A DNA stretch of 64,000 bases, from NCBI RefSeq assembly GCF_949628265.1, contig NC_088790.1, positions 28,400,545-28,464,544 of the forward strand, written 5' to 3'. The notes under the pieces were generated by a model, which saw nothing but the letters and a program-made list of their open reading frames with translations, searched no databases and had not been told where the DNA came from. The position numbers and the translations under genes are program-made. Below, in pieces: positions 24,603-37,168 of this stretch; positions within the stretch are counted from its first letter, which is position 1; each line of letters begins with the position of its first letter. The DNA is from Cloeon dipterum. Lineage: Eukaryota; Arthropoda; Insecta; Ephemeroptera; Baetidae.

Positions 24603-24957
24603 TTAAGTGAGCGTCTGCTTGGCCTTGGCTTGGACCGAGCAAATAAATAAACGGATGTGATAGAGCTGGGATATTGGCCGTGGAGCAGGCCAAATATTGC
24701 GAGTTGATTGCTTACATGTTTGGGCTGTTGTCGGTTGCGCTACCGCGCCGTCTCCCTAGAAATTAAATTTCCTTTCTGAATTTCCTGAAATATAATTAAA
24801 ATAGTATATCTTACAAAGCAAACGCATTTGGATCCGCTGATTCTGTGCTCAAACAACCAGTTTCTGGAGGGTAGTCCACAAAAACATCCGACTTGCATGT
24901 GGGCCCAGCCAAATACGTCATTTCAATTGACGATTACGTTCAGTGTCGGCAGAGTGG
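24603..24957 (-). pseudogene. Relic R1: decayed last two exons of an S1 homolog
   Basis: Exon 7-like sequence (24755-24603, 153 nt against 171 in intact genes) follows a TAG acceptor and reads GDGAVA at the serine motif. Exon 6-like sequence (24957-24815, 143 nt) keeps the Cys-rich part and donor but is shifted and shortened. No exons 1-5 were found nearby. A weak promoter-like block remains at 25389-25449. It belongs with R2 and R3 to a third lineage that has Gly or Glu at the serine position. Confidence 0.7.
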
Positions 24958-25388
24958 CTGAAAATCCATAGCATCGATGCAAAATATCATATAAAGAAAA
25001 ATAAAACAAGTTGATGGAAAAATTATGGCTGCGTCAAATGTTTTTGTTGCTTTAAAATACGGTCAAACCCGTGGAATTTTAAACTCTCGTTGAATTGAAA
25101 GTAAACATCAAGTTTTTATGGATCAAATGGTGCGCTCCAGTTGGAAACAATTCACCGCAAAATAATTACGTTTCAGAAAACCCCACAAAGTCCATATTTT
25201 TTTTTCAATTCAACAGTTTTCCCGGGAAAATTAAGTCTTGACAAAATTCATAACCAGCACAGTAAAAGCTGCAGAGAATTTTGAATCAGCGATCATTCCA
25301 CCTGCAATTGTCTCTGCGGGTGCCAATGCAAAAAATGAAAACAATAAGCAACTAAAGTGATATACAAAATTTAAACCGATGAGTTGTT

Positions 25389-25449
25389 TGACCCGAAAAT
25401 GCCGTTTTTTTTGCGTTCTCCCATTCTTATATCCGCGCCGTGTCTTATT
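25389..25449 (-). promoter_or_regulatory. Relic upstream block of R1
   Basis: Recognisable CGGCATTTTCGGG and GAATGGGAGAACGC motifs in array order, with no TATA box or first exon at the expected place downstream on the minus strand. Confidence 0.45.
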
Positions 25450-25807
25450 CTGTAGTCCAAATAACGCTACATTTATATTTTTTATCGAAAACGATAAAAA
25501 TAGTGCTCCGTTAATAATTTAAGATCGACCAGAAAAGATAAAAAATTACCTTTTCACATTTTAGGAGTAGAATTTTAATTGGAAAATATTTTCGTTAGAA
25601 CGAAAAATCTAAAGAGATATATTTTCTGAAGTAGAAAATTCAAGACTTAAGCTGCATGATGAAGTAATCAAGGAAGAATCAACATTTTGAGACAGGGTTC
25701 TTCAATTATTAAAATGAAAGGAAACAAATCAATCATTTCAATGAACAATTATTTATTTGGGTCCCGCCTTCCAATACCACGAATAAATAATGATGATGTA
25801 CGCAGCA

Positions 25808-28800
25808 TTACGACGTCAATGTTTTGAGAGTCTTGGCTCTGAGCCAGGGAATGAAGGGAAAGATCCAGGTGAACGAGCTGGGTTGTTGACGTGGGCAGCC
25901 CACAATTTGAGAGTTGATGCCAATAACTTTCCCGACGTCATCATTCGGGGCTGTGTGGAAAACAGGTCCACCAGGGTCAGCCTAAAAATTCAAAAATATT
26001 TTTAGAACATATTAAGTATGAAATTTAAATTGTCAATTGGCATCTTAGCTCTGTGCAGATTTACTAGGAATAAAAGGATTAATAGAGAAATTTGAAGATC
26101 TAATAAATTTAAATAACTAGTTCGCTCAAACTAAAAAGCGACTGACTCGGCCCGTTTGTGCCTCGGATCAGCTGTTAAAAATCATACCACTGAGAATGGT
26201 GGCACATGCCCGACTTAATTCATTAACAAAAGTTCACAAGCCCAAAATGCCATTATTTTTGCAATGAAAAAATATTTATAAAAATTCTTACATTGCAGAT
26301 TCCTTTAGTTCCGGAAGCGGTGTTCAAACATCCCGTGTTTCCAGGGTACAACACGTAAATTGGTGCTGTCTGTGCGTTGCACGTTGCCTTATTCATATTC
26401 CGCATATCGACAAAATTCAGTGTTGACCCCGCGCTCAGGAAAGCATCTAAAATTGTATAAAATAAATAAAGGGGGAACGGTAAAATATTTTCTCTATAAT
26501 AAATTCCACATTAAATTAAATCAAAAGCATAGCCAAAAGAGGTACCGTTAGCATGAAGAGTAAAATTAGAAACAAATTGAGGACGTTGAGTCGAGTCTTT
26601 GGATGTGCAGTTTTTGCAAAAATTTTCAGTTTAAATCTGAATATAATTAGCGAAAATCTAAATGTCCCTGTTTTTTAGTTATGACTAACAACGTTCTCAT
26701 ATTTTTTAATTATCCATTAAGTTCTACATCTGTAGTGAATCAAACATATCCATTACTCGAAAATAATTATTTAGAAATCTAATTTCATTGAAACTCGTGT
26801 AACAGTTAATCCCGAAATAAAAAGAAAATATCTTTTGACGAAATTAATAAAAAATAATCATGATCGTTATATTTCAAACCAAATATATCAATTTAAAATG
26901 CAGTCGAATAAAAAAAATTCAAAACTCAAAGCCATAATAAGGCCAAAAAATTGATAATAAACGAATAAACTGTTTAAAATAAAACAGACTCTATTCCTCC
27001 ACAATAATAAGCAAACATGCCGAAAAAATTCAAACTTACTCTCATCAATAGGACCGAATCCCAGTGTCCTAAACATAATATTGTTCAACGCAGCGGTGGG
27101 TTTGACGAGCGACAGTTTAGCTGTCCCGACAACTCCTAGAATTGCAAATATAATCAAAATGCATTCAGGAATTATTAAATTAATTTTTACTCATGTGACC
27201 GGATTCGGGAGAATTCCGGTCACAACTCACCACCAATTGCCAACGGCGTGGCTAGACTAAGCAGAGCAATATCATTTATCAAGAAGTTCAGTACAAATTG
27301 GGGATGAATTATTGCCGTGGCTGCACTTGTTATGCCGCCTACAGCTGCTGCCGGATCATCAATCTCCCCAGCAACTACAAGAATATCTGTAGCCCTTTAA
27401 ATAATGATAATTAGATACATGACATTTGTGGAATTAGAGATTTTACTCACAGCGCGACGCAGTGAGCGGCTGTCAACCCCCAAGCGGATGTCAACAATAC
27501 ACCACCACAGCTACTTATAATAACAGCAGCAGCATTCGAGGATTGAACGAAGATATAGGAATTGAGTGGCTCCACTAATTCAGCAGGAGCAGCAATAAGT
27601 GTTCCTCCCAAAATTCTTCCGTTTTCATCCGTTCCGTTGAGATAGATCGGTGTGGCACTGGTTGGAGCAACTCCAGAATTCGTGGTGCTCTCGAAGTTCG
27701 ACAGCAAGATTTCCGTTTCTGTGTCTATAAATTTAAAAAAATTAAATATAGCATGTGAAATTAAATAAAATAACAATTACAATTGGCATCTGCCACCAGT
27801 GCTTCCAGAGTGTATTCTTTTGTGATATCCTCTATATCAAAGATGGCAATTTTTTCAGCATCTTCATTCTGACCTTTCGAGACCTGTAAACACAAGATTA
27901 ATTTTTTCATTAAACGACATTTAACAGCATTATAAACTTCAGAAGATTTATTAAAAATGTAATATAATTTAATTGTTATAGAAGTAAAAACGCGTCTTAA
28001 ATCCATTAAATCTTTGGTTTTTCGTTCAGATAGAGTTAGTTAAAATTGAAATTTAGACTATTGACAATTTTTCTTAGCATCAAATAATTGTGGTTGGCGG
28101 GATTATCAACTGAGCACAAATCACGTTATTTAAAGCCATTTAATCCAAACGTTGAATGGTCTAAATCTTCAAAAAAAAAAACAGTCTAAAAGTGATAGTT
28201 GGTCATAAAAACCATCTTAAAAAGACGACTATTTCATGAAAATAAAGCAATGCTAAGTAACTATTTACAAATAAATTTAAATGTTGGATTTTTTGCTACC
28301 CGTCCAAATGGTCACGAAATTGTGCAATTTTAAGCCATTTGAAACCATCCAAAAACGTCTCAATTTGATTATTGCGTATATATTGCTTTGCGCTGGGACA
28401 TTGTTAGATTTTAAATGGAATTTTTCCGTTCCAATTTTAAACAGCAGTTTTATTTTACTTTGCAAACAGGTCTCTCCTCGTTTCGATTCAAAAGTTTCCC
28501 TTTCATTTAGACAATTTGTGAGAAGAAAATGCCACTGTATACTTTTGAACAGTTTCAAATAGTTTAAATATTTCCATTTTCCAGCGTGGTAAAAATACAA
28601 AAACCTAAGAAAAGGTTTAGGTATAGTTTTAAACAATCAAACGGTTAAAAATAATTTAATTTCTCATTAAAATTCAAGAAGAGAAATCTATCACTGAGAT
28701 TCCTATGTTTTAATTTAAAGGAGGACTGACACAATTATCATTTTTAATATTGAAAAATTGTTGAAATGATAATTTTATTCATTTGGTTCGATTCTCCTTA

Positions 28801-29243
28801 AGAAAGGGACAAAAATTTGGATGTGAAAATTCTAATTTTTGAAAACCTTAGTTAATGGTCTCTAAAAACTATCCAATTTAATCTCAGGAAAACAGTCAAT
28901 ATAAGGTCGAGTGTTATAAAAACTTCTGAAGTTTAATGACAAAGCATGTCCCTAAAAACATTTTAAACAAAATTTCCGCTCCTAAAGACAATCTAAAAAT
29001 TTTAGATAATTTTGAACAAAAAAATATCTTTCCTAGGCTAATTTAAATTGCCTACAAAATCAAACCATTTCTTAAATTACAAGTAAAACCTTCATTACTT
29101 TTTTAAAACTACGCAGATGTGCCAAGTGTCAGAAAATATCAACTTTGAAACCTAAGTATTTAAAGTAAAAATACTGTTTTACTCACTCCAGCAGAAGCTT
29201 GCGCGAGGAGAGCAAGCACGACAATCCACGGGGAGGTACGCAT
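25808..29243 (-). CDS. S1 serine protease homolog, copy F (Ser195 to Pro)
   Basis: Exons are 29243-29187, 27883-27781, 27724-27451, 27394-27231, 27135-27040, 26446-26292 and 25981-25808, for 340 residues. The signal peptide is MRTSPWIVVLALLAQASAG; cleavage site is NGR90/ILGG. His141 and Asp186 are intact, Pro286 replaces Ser195 (ADPGGP). The C terminus is one residue longer than usual (LTS instead of FT before the stop). A palindrome lies just beyond the exon 4 donor, at 27194-27223. The poly(A) signal is at 25752-25757. Relic R1 lies downstream and a duplicated promoter block upstream. Confidence 0.86.
28040..28255. repeat. Diverged hAT-like remnant in intron 1 of F
   Basis: GTCTAAA-type motifs, a stretch around TTATCAACTGAGCACAAATC and an AGACGACTATTT end resemble the hAT-like elements at 5537 and 9754. 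A similar remnant is in intron 1 of G. Boundaries are approximate. Confidence 0.4.
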
Positions 29244-29310
29244 TGCGAAGCTGGCAGCAGCAGCAAGATGAATCCCAGTTGCAGATGTTGCACCTCTTCT
29301 TTTCAGGGGT

Positions 29311-29440
29311 TTTTATACTGTTTGAGGAGTCCCACTCCGAATCAAATAGCACACAATGAGTAATTGCAAAACACGTAGTGGCAATACTTGCTCAACCCGA
29401 AAATGCTGTTTTTGGCGCTCCCATCCTTCCCGTCGAGATT
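29311..29440 (-). promoter_or_regulatory. Promoter of copy F
   Basis: TATAAAA on the minus strand at 29311-29317 (TATATAAA in most E-N genes); upstream block at about 29396-29440. Confidence 0.66.
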
Positions 29441-30144
29441 TTTTTTTGTAGTTTTTGTGATATGTTTATTTTTACTGGAGAAGATTCTAGTCGTTCGTTG
29501 GCCCGAAATTTTTTAGCAGCGCCGGGCAATAGCTATACACGAAAATCTGATTGGGAGCAATGTTGGGGGTAAAGCGCGGCTCCAAGAACGCTCATAGGTC
29601 ATAGGGATTCGGCGTTTTAGCTTTCGATGAAATAACTATTGGCCTTTTTTGCTGCAAGAACCACGAACAGTATGGAGGAGATTTTTTTTATTTTATAATT
29701 CTAGGAATTTTTGGAGATATTTTCAAAATTAATTTCAAAATCAGCTGAAATTTCGTTAGCTGACACTGTTCAAGAAGACAAACCGATGGCGTTCTGAAAA
29801 ATGATAATTTCACACAAGGGTTTGTTCCAAACGTTTTTAAATGTTTCAGAAGAGGAAGGTAAAATAGTTTCCTCCGATCAACGTGTCTTTTGTCAATTAG
29901 AGTCACGTGATATACAATTTTAATTTGAAAAATTACCCAAGTAGGATTTTTAACTTCAAATTTGGAAGATAGCTCTAAAATTGATACTACAAGACTTCAA
30001 TAGTTTCAACCAAAACTAAAACGTGAAATCCAATCAGTTTCCTTGATGATGAACAAATTTAATTAAAAAATATAAGTTGAAACATTATTTTAGTCTGTTT
30101 TTAGTGGATTTTGTCTATTGAATAATTACAAAAACAATTATTTG

Positions 30145-30480
30145 GATTGACTCCGGATCAAGCAGCACAATGAGTAATTGCAAAACAGTAGCAGAAATAC
30201 TTTTTCAACCCAAATATACTGTTTTTTGCGCTCCCAGATTTTGTGTAGTTTTCGAGACTCGAGAAGGTTCTAATAGTCGTTCGTTGGCCCGATTTTTTTA
30301 GCAGCGCCTGGCAACCACTTTACGCGAAAATCTGATTGGAAGCAGTGCTGGGGGTAACGCGCGGGCTCCAAGCAAGAAACAAGCACGCTCATAGAGGGAT
30401 TCTGCGTTTTAGTTTTGTCGAAACCATTGACCTTTCTAGGTGTGAGAGCCACGAATATTATGGCATTATTATAGATTTTT
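30145..30480 (-). repeat. Second copy of the upstream region of F
   Basis: This stretch repeats about 29335-29665: the TGAGTAATTGCAAAAC motif, the promoter block (about 30204-30240), the TTCGTTGGCCCGA motif and the CACGAATATTATGG end follow in the same order. It has no TATA box or first exon of its own. It is probably the upstream remains of a deleted array copy. Confidence 0.6.
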
Positions 30481-30977
30481 TTATTTTATTATTTTAGGAG
30501 ATTTTAAAAAATACCTAGATTTAAAATACAGTTTTTTGCTCTCAATTTAGCTGAAATTTGGATGACGGACACTCTTCAATGTGAAAAACCGATGGGTGTT
30601 CCGAAATAAAAATTTCCCAAGCTTTGTGAAAGTATGAAATGAACGATCCTGAACGCGGAAAGAAAAAAAAATCCATCGATCAATGTGGGTTGTAAAGTTG
30701 AGATGCTCTCGTGATTTGCAAATTGAATCTGAAAAATTATACACGTAAAAAAACAATAAGAACCTTAAATTTTGGAGATATTTTGTAATTCATTTATAAA
30801 CTCTGAAATGAAAAACTGTTTTAGGTCCTGATTTGTTGATTACAAATTGAAGAAAGTTAATTTCTTGATAACACTTAAAATGTACTTATGCTATTTTAGC
30901 TAGTATAAAAGAATTTTCGCTATAAATAGTGAAATCAAAAAGAGGTAATTAAATCAAATTGAGAAAACATGATATTA

Positions 30978-31366
30978 AATGAACTCAACACTTGTGCAAT
31001 GATAAAATTTACTTGGCAACCAGAGATATGAAAAACACTGCTGGGCCAACCAAAACATCTCTATTAATCGGCATTTGTCTCGATTATTTTGTTCTCAGGA
31101 CACAGAGTTCTGTTAGTTGCTAGGGTCGGTCACCCTCTCTCGGTCATAAATTTACATTGGTGTTATTATATGCTGTTTAGACAAACAACTAATTCGGTTC
31201 TTTGTAATTCACAGGCACTCTGTTTTTACTTTTCTGTCTTAAAAACACAAAACAAGCGTCTTCTGGATGAAAACACTTTTATGGAGATGTTTTTGCTGAC
31301 CCAGCTATGTTTTTCATATCTCTGGTTGCCAAGCAAAATTGATCATTGCACAAGTATTGAGTTTAG
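30978..31366. mobile_element. Fold-back element with about 100 bp arms
   Basis: About 30981-31067 and 31278-31365 are inverted copies; CTTGGCAACCAGAGATATG on the left pairs with its complement on the right. The central loop of about 200 bp has no recognised coding sequence. Boundaries are approximate and no target duplication was identified. Confidence 0.65.
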
Positions 31367-31959
31367 TTTTTAATTGATTATCCATCGATTTCTTTTAATC
31401 AACTTAATTACAATCCATCCCATTATTAATTGCGAAAATTTATTAATATACCTGCTACAAGAGCTTAGGGAAATTACACACTTTTGTACTAAAAAAATGC
31501 CGCTCGCTGTCAGGTACTTTTGGCAATATACAGGTATATCATTTTTTTTTTAAATATTTTATTGGGTCTTCCGCTGTTTTATGACAGAGGGTTTTTTTGC
31601 CTCGATATTAGCGTCTCAACGTAACGTAAGAAATTAGTTTAAAAGTTAGTTATAACTGAAGAATTTTGGTTGGATTATATTTTTAGATGAAATATTTGTT
31701 TTTAATTGAAATTTTAATTTAGTTGTAAGAAAGAAAGAGTTAGTATTAACACTTTAGAGGGGGTCAATGCTTTATATCGTTCATTAACTCTTGAAAATGT
31801 TTGTTTTTCCTCAGCCGACATTCTTTTTTTAATATTTTTACTATGGGTTAAAGGAAATTAAGCCTCTTTATTTAATGCCAAAATATTTTATTTAAATACA
31901 ATGTTTGAATGTGATAAATATCAACATATCTTTAGTATTTTTTACCGCACTAACACTTA

Positions 31960-32109
31960 TTAAGTGAGCGTGCCTTGGATCCAGCTAATGAAGGAATACA
32001 GGCGATTGTTCTTGGATATTGACTGGAGCAGACAAATAGAATTAATAGCTAACAATTTCGGGCTGTTGTCGGTTGCATTCAGGTAAACGACAGGTCCACC
32101 GCCGTTTCC
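31960..32109 (-). pseudogene. Relic R2: last exon of an S1 homolog
   Basis: An open exon 7-like segment of 150 nt, shorter than the usual 171, reads GNGGGPVV at the serine motif and ends SWIQGTLT before a stop. The stretch that should hold the GCP motif, whose Cys pairs with Cys191, is altered. No exon 6 follows upstream; the flank at 32110-32150 is unrelated. It belongs to the same lineage as R1 and R3. Confidence 0.65.
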
Positions 32110-32534
32110 CTCATCTTCTGTAAACACTTCACGAGCTTTTTGAAATATATGAGATGAAAAGCGGGCGAAATAATTTTAAAAAACTGGTTGTCCCTAATAA
32201 TCTAAAGCAGACCAGAAAAGATTTATAATTTATCATTTTTGCAAAGTACAAGAATAATCTAAAATACTTTCATTAATAGAACGAAAAATGTAAAGAGCTA
32301 CCTCGCTACTTTTGACCTTTCTAGAACGTAGACAAAACTCAGAAGAAGAAAATTCAAGACTTAATTAAGCTGCATGTGTTGAAGTTATATATGAAAAGAA
32401 TCGATAACATTTTAATATAATATGTTTTTGAGGTATTAAAAAGAAAGGAAACGAATCAATCATTTAAATTAACAATTATTTATTTGGGTCCGACCTTCCA
32501 ATGCCACGAATAAATAATATTGATGTGCGCAGCA

Positions 32535-35282
32535 TTACGTAAATGTCTTTTGAGTCGTTTTTTGGATCCAGGGAATGAAGGTATAAATCCAGGTGAATGA
32601 GCTAGGTTGTTGACGTGGGCAGCCAATGAATTGAGAGCTGATCCCAATAATTTTCCCTACGTCATCATTTGGAGATTCGTAAAAAACAGGTCCACCAGGG
32701 TCACCCTAGATATTCAAAAATTATTTTAGAATATATTAAGTATGAAATTTGAATTGTTAAATGGCATCTTAGCTCTGTGCAGATTTACTAGGGATGTATG
32801 GAAAAATAGAGAAATTGTAGTATCAAATGAATTTAAATAAAAAAAGTTCGCTCAAACTAAAAAGCGACTGATCCGGCTCCTATAGACCTCGGATCAGCTG
32901 TTAAAAATCATACTACTGAGAATAGTGGCACATGCCCGACTTTACTCGTTATTGCTGTGTTCCTTCACAAAAATTCACAATCCCAAATTATTTTTGCAAT
33001 GAAAAAATATTTATAAAAATGCTTACATTGCAGATTCCTTTTTTTCCGGAAGCGGTGCTCAAACATCCCGTGTTTCCTGGGTACGTCACGAAAATTCCTA
33101 TGGTCTGTGCGTTGCACGTTCCCTTATTCATATTCTGCATATCGACAAAATTCAGTACTGGTGCTGTCGCGGGGTCGAAAGCATCTAAAAATTGTATCAA
33201 ATATCGTCAGAGGAAATTGTAAATTATTTTCTCTATAATAAATTCCACATTAAGTTAAATCAAATGCATAGCCAAAAGAGGTACCGTTAGCATGAAAAGG
33301 TAAATTTGAAGTTTGAGTCGATTGCAATTATTTTCAGTTGGAACCCGAGATTAACTAGCGAAATTCTAAAAATCCCTGAACTTCAATTACTCGCCAACTA
33401 ATAACGGTCTCGTAGCCATTCAGTTCTACATCATCAGTGACTCAAACATATCCTTCACTCAAAAATAAATAAATAAAACATTTTTAAATTTATTTAGTTT
33501 AAATTATTTTTAAAGTCAAAAAAATACTTCTTCGGTCAAACATTATTTTCAGCAGCGAAGAAATGGCTTTGATATTCTAATTAGAAAAGATATAGAGCAA
33601 CAGTCAAAATTACGAGTATAAACATGAGCTATCTTGTTGACACTTTCAGGAGATTAGGCTTGATCAGTCTATGTAAAACCAAAAATCAATTTAAAATAGT
33701 CGAATTAAAAAAAATTAAAGACTTAGTAAGGCCACAATAAAATCAAAATAGACGAAGAATCTGTTTAAAATAAATAAGACTCCATTCCTCAAAATATGCC
33801 ATAAGAAATAGAAAAATTATGACTTACTGTCATCAGCAGTACCGAATCCCATTGTCCTAAACACAATATTGTCCAACGCTGCCGTGGGTTTGACGAGCGA
33901 CAGTTTAGCTGTCCCGAAAGCGCCTAGAATTGCAATTATGTATAATTAAAATGCATGCAGGAACAATTCAATTTGTACTCACCAGTAAGGGGTGTGTCTA
34001 TACTAAGCAGAGCGATGTCGCTTGTCAAGAAGTTCAGTAGAAACTGGGGATGAATAATTGCCGTGGCTGTACTTTTTATGCCGGCTGCAGCTGTTACCGG
34101 ATCAGCAAACTCCCCAGCAACGACAGTAATATCTGTGGCCCTTTAAAAAATGATAATTAGATAAATGTGCCATGTTGGAATTAGAGATTATGCTCACAGT
34201 GCGACGCAATGAGCGGCCGTCAACCCCCAAATGGGTGACAACAATACACCACCACAATTGTTTATAACAACTCCAGCAGCATTTGAGGCTTGAACGAAGA
34301 TATAGGCGTTGAGCGGCGGCACGAGTCCAGCAGCATCAGCAATAAGTGTTCCTCCCAAAATTCTTTTGTCTTCCGTTCCGTTGTGATAGATCGGTTTCGC
34401 AGTTGTTGGATTAACTCCGGAATTCGTGGTGCTCTCTAAGTTCGACAGAAAGATTTCCGTTTCTGTGTCTAAAAATTTAAAAAAATTAAATATAACATGT
34501 GAAATTAATTAAAATAATAATTACAATTGGCATCTGCTAAGAGCGCTTCCAAAGTGTATTCTTTTGTGACATCCTCTGGATCAAAGATGACTGTTTTTTT
34601 ATCATCTTTTTTCAGACCTTTTGAGACCTTTAAACAAAAAATGTATTTTTTCATTATAGGACACTCAACAGCATTATAAATTTTAGAACATCCTCCATTT
34701 TTACTCTAAATGTTTAATGTATTTTATTTCCCTACATCACAAAATCGTTCTAGAAGTAAAAAAGTGGCTCAAAACCATTAAAACTTTGAATTTTTTCGAA
34801 ATTAGAGGGCTTTGAAATTTAGACTATTGACAATTTTTGTGAGATTCAAATAATTGCGATTTGCGAGATTATCAACTGATTGTGAGCACAAATCATGTTA
34901 TTTAAAGCCAATTAAACCAAACTTAGAGTAGTCTAAATCCGTCTAAAAGTGACTAAATAGGTTACAAAAACAGTCATAAAAACACAACCATTTCCGGCGT
35001 AAAAGTATATTTTCAAAGCCCTATATTTATAACAGAAAACAAGCTAAAAATAAAATGTTCTCGACATAAAAATACACAAAAAAGTTTAATAAAAATCTAA
35101 AAAGAGATTAAAACTTTTTTACTTCTGTAAATCAGGTAGCTAAAATTATTGCCAAGTGTCAGAAAATTGTACAAACAGAAAATACCATCTACCTAAGTAT
35201 CTGAAAAAAAAAACGGTTTACTCACTCCAGCAGAAGCTTGCGCGAAAAGAGCAAGCACAAAAATCCACAGGGAGGTGCGCAT
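32535..35282 (-). CDS. S1 serine protease homolog, copy G (Ser195 to Pro)
   Basis: Exons are 35282-35226, 34627-34525, 34468-34198, 34140-33983, 33923-33828, 33184-33027 and 32705-32535, for 337 residues. Signal peptide MRTSLWIFVLALFAQASAG; cleavage at EDKR89/ILGG. His140 and Asp185 (LTSDIALL) are present. The serine motif is GDPGGP, so Gly193 is kept but Pro284 replaces Ser. Exon 6 is one codon longer than in E. The poly(A) signal is at 32479-32484. Intron 1 contains a hAT-like remnant near 34805-35030. Confidence 0.87.
34805..35030. repeat. Diverged hAT-like remnant in intron 1 of G
   Basis: Related to 28040-28255 in gene F, with the same order of motifs (GACTATTGACAATTTTT, TTATCAACTGA, GAGCACAAATCA, GTCTAAA). 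The equivalent intron position suggests it was inherited through gene duplication. Confidence 0.4.
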
Positions 35283-35349
35283 TGCGAAGCTGGCAGCAGC
35301 AGCAAGATGCTTCCCAGTTGCGGATGTTTCACCTCTTATTTGCTTGGGG

Positions 35350-35475
35350 TTTATATACTGTTTGGAGAGTCCCACTCCGAATCGAGCAGCACAATGAGTA
35401 ATTGCAAAACAAGTAGCGGCAATACTTGTTCAGCCCGAAAATGCTGTTTTTGGCGCTCCCATCCTACCCGTCGAG
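35350..35475 (-). promoter_or_regulatory. Promoter of copy G
   Basis: TATATAAA on the minus strand at 35350-35357; upstream block at about 35434-35475 in the common form. Confidence 0.68.
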
Positions 35476-36098
35476 ATTTTTTTTTTAGTTTTAAAGACAT
35501 GTTTATCTTTACTGGCGAAGATTCTAGTCGTTCGTTGGCCCGAAATTTTTTTCAGCAGCGGGCAATAACTTTGATTGGGAGTAATGTTGGGGGTAACGCG
35601 CGGGCTCCAAGCCAGAAACAAGCACGCTCATAGGAATTCTGCGTTTACGTTTTTGTCGAGATAAACCATTGGCCTTTCTTGGTGCGAGAACCACGAATAT
35701 TATGGTGGAGATTTTTCTGTTCTTATTATTTTTGGTAATTTTTAGAGATTTTAAGAAAAATAAGCCCTAGATTTCAAAATTAATCTAAAAATAGAATTTT
35801 AGCTCAATTTGGCAAATATTAACATTTTTAAAATTTAAAAGAACCTAAATTTAAAAAGATTAGATCAAGAAAACTAAAAGGCTTCCTCACTTTTGACCTT
35901 TCTGCAAGGAAGACGAAACTCAGAAGCAGAAAATTCAAGACGAAGTGATCAAAGAAGAAACAACATTTTCAAATAATGTTCACGAAGTATTAAAAATAAA
36001 AAAAAACAAATCAATCATTTAAATTAACAATTATTAATTTGGGTCCCTCCTTCCAGTACTTCCAATACCAAGAATAAATAATAATTATGTACGCAGCA

Positions 36099-36206
36099 TT
36101 ACGTAAATGTTCTGAGAGTCTCGGCTTTGATCCAGGGAATGAAGGGAAAGATCCAAGTGAACGAGCTGGGTTCTTGACGTGGGCAGCCCACAATTTGAGA
36201 GTTGAT
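36099..36206 (-). pseudogene. Collapsed array copy: half of exon 7 joined to a promoter
   Basis: The end of exon 7 is well preserved (INSQIVGCPRQEPSSFTW through LRTFT and stop) but breaks off at about 36206, before the serine motif, and continues directly into 5' leader sequence and the TATA box. All sequence from the start codon to mid exon 7, about 2.5-3 kb, has been removed. The join falls in a short GATGT-like match, which suggests microhomology-mediated deletion. Confidence 0.75.
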
Positions 36207-36236
36207 GTTTGATGTTGCAACTCATATTTTCAGGGG

Positions 36237-36367
36237 TTTATATACTGTTTGGAGAGTCCCACTCCGAATCGAGCAGCACACAATGAGTAATTGCAAAGCA
36301 AGTAGCGGCAATACTCGTTCAACCCGAAATACTTGCTGTTTTTGGTTTTCCCATCCTACCCGTCGAG
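36237..36367 (-). promoter_or_regulatory. Promoter left behind by the collapsed copy
   Basis: TATATAAA on the minus strand at 36237-36244 and upstream block at about 36322-36367 look intact. The start codon and signal exon are gone. Confidence 0.6.
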
Positions 36368-36479
36368 ATAGATTTTTTAGTATTCATGACATGTTTATTT
36401 TTACTGGAGAGGATTCTAGCCGTTCACTGGCCCGAATTTTTTTAGCAGATTTTAAAATCTGATTGGGAGCAATGTTAGA

Positions 36480-37118
36480 GTAGAGCGCTGGATCGAAATT
36501 ATCAAAACTATCGCGCTATTTGAGTTTGACTTTTTATTTTGTGGCGAAATTTCTCTTGGATTTAATTTTTCAGCCTCTCTTTGTGTGAGAAACACGTACG
36601 TCAATGGTGGAGATTTTTTATTTTCTTCTTTTACGAATTTTAGGAGATTAAAAAATCCATTGATTTCAAATAAATATTTGCTCTTAATTTAGGAGAGATC
36701 TCTTGAACTCATTTGTAAATTCTAAATAGGAAAACCTTTTTAGGTCCTGATTTGTTAATTGGAAATTGAAGAAAGTGAATATTTTGTTTACACTTTTCTA
36801 ATATAAAAATGCTGCTTGCTGTCAAGTCTTTTTGGCTTTTTCCAAAGATATCATTCATTCTTTCTTTCATTTTAATTTTAAAGTTAATAAGGCTTTCACC
36901 ATTTTATAACAGAGTGATTTGCCTCGATATTAGCGTCTCGTAAACGTAACGTAAAAAAAGAAACATCATTCGATGTAAGTAATGAATTTTGGTTGAATTA
37001 TAATTTTTGATGAAAATCCCGTTTTTTGAAGAAATTGTCAAAGAAATAACATTTTGAGATTTGGTTCTTGAGGTATTAAAAGGAAAGGAAACAAATCAAT
37101 CATTTCAAATATAAATTA
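36480..37118. other. Spacer downstream of gene I
   Basis: No gene. About 36730-36960 matches the shared spacer block also found upstream of relics R1-R3, but here no relic exon remains. Confidence 0.45.
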
Positions 37119-37168
37119 TTTATTTGGGTCCCACCTTCCAATACCAAGAATAAATAATAATGATTTAA

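Noticed and set aside
35238-35633. 131-codon plus-strand frame (similar frames at 23377-23769 and 57881-58225)
   Set aside because: These lie antisense over signal exons and promoters, or over their upstream regions. They recur only because the promoters are duplicated, and encode no recognisable domain.
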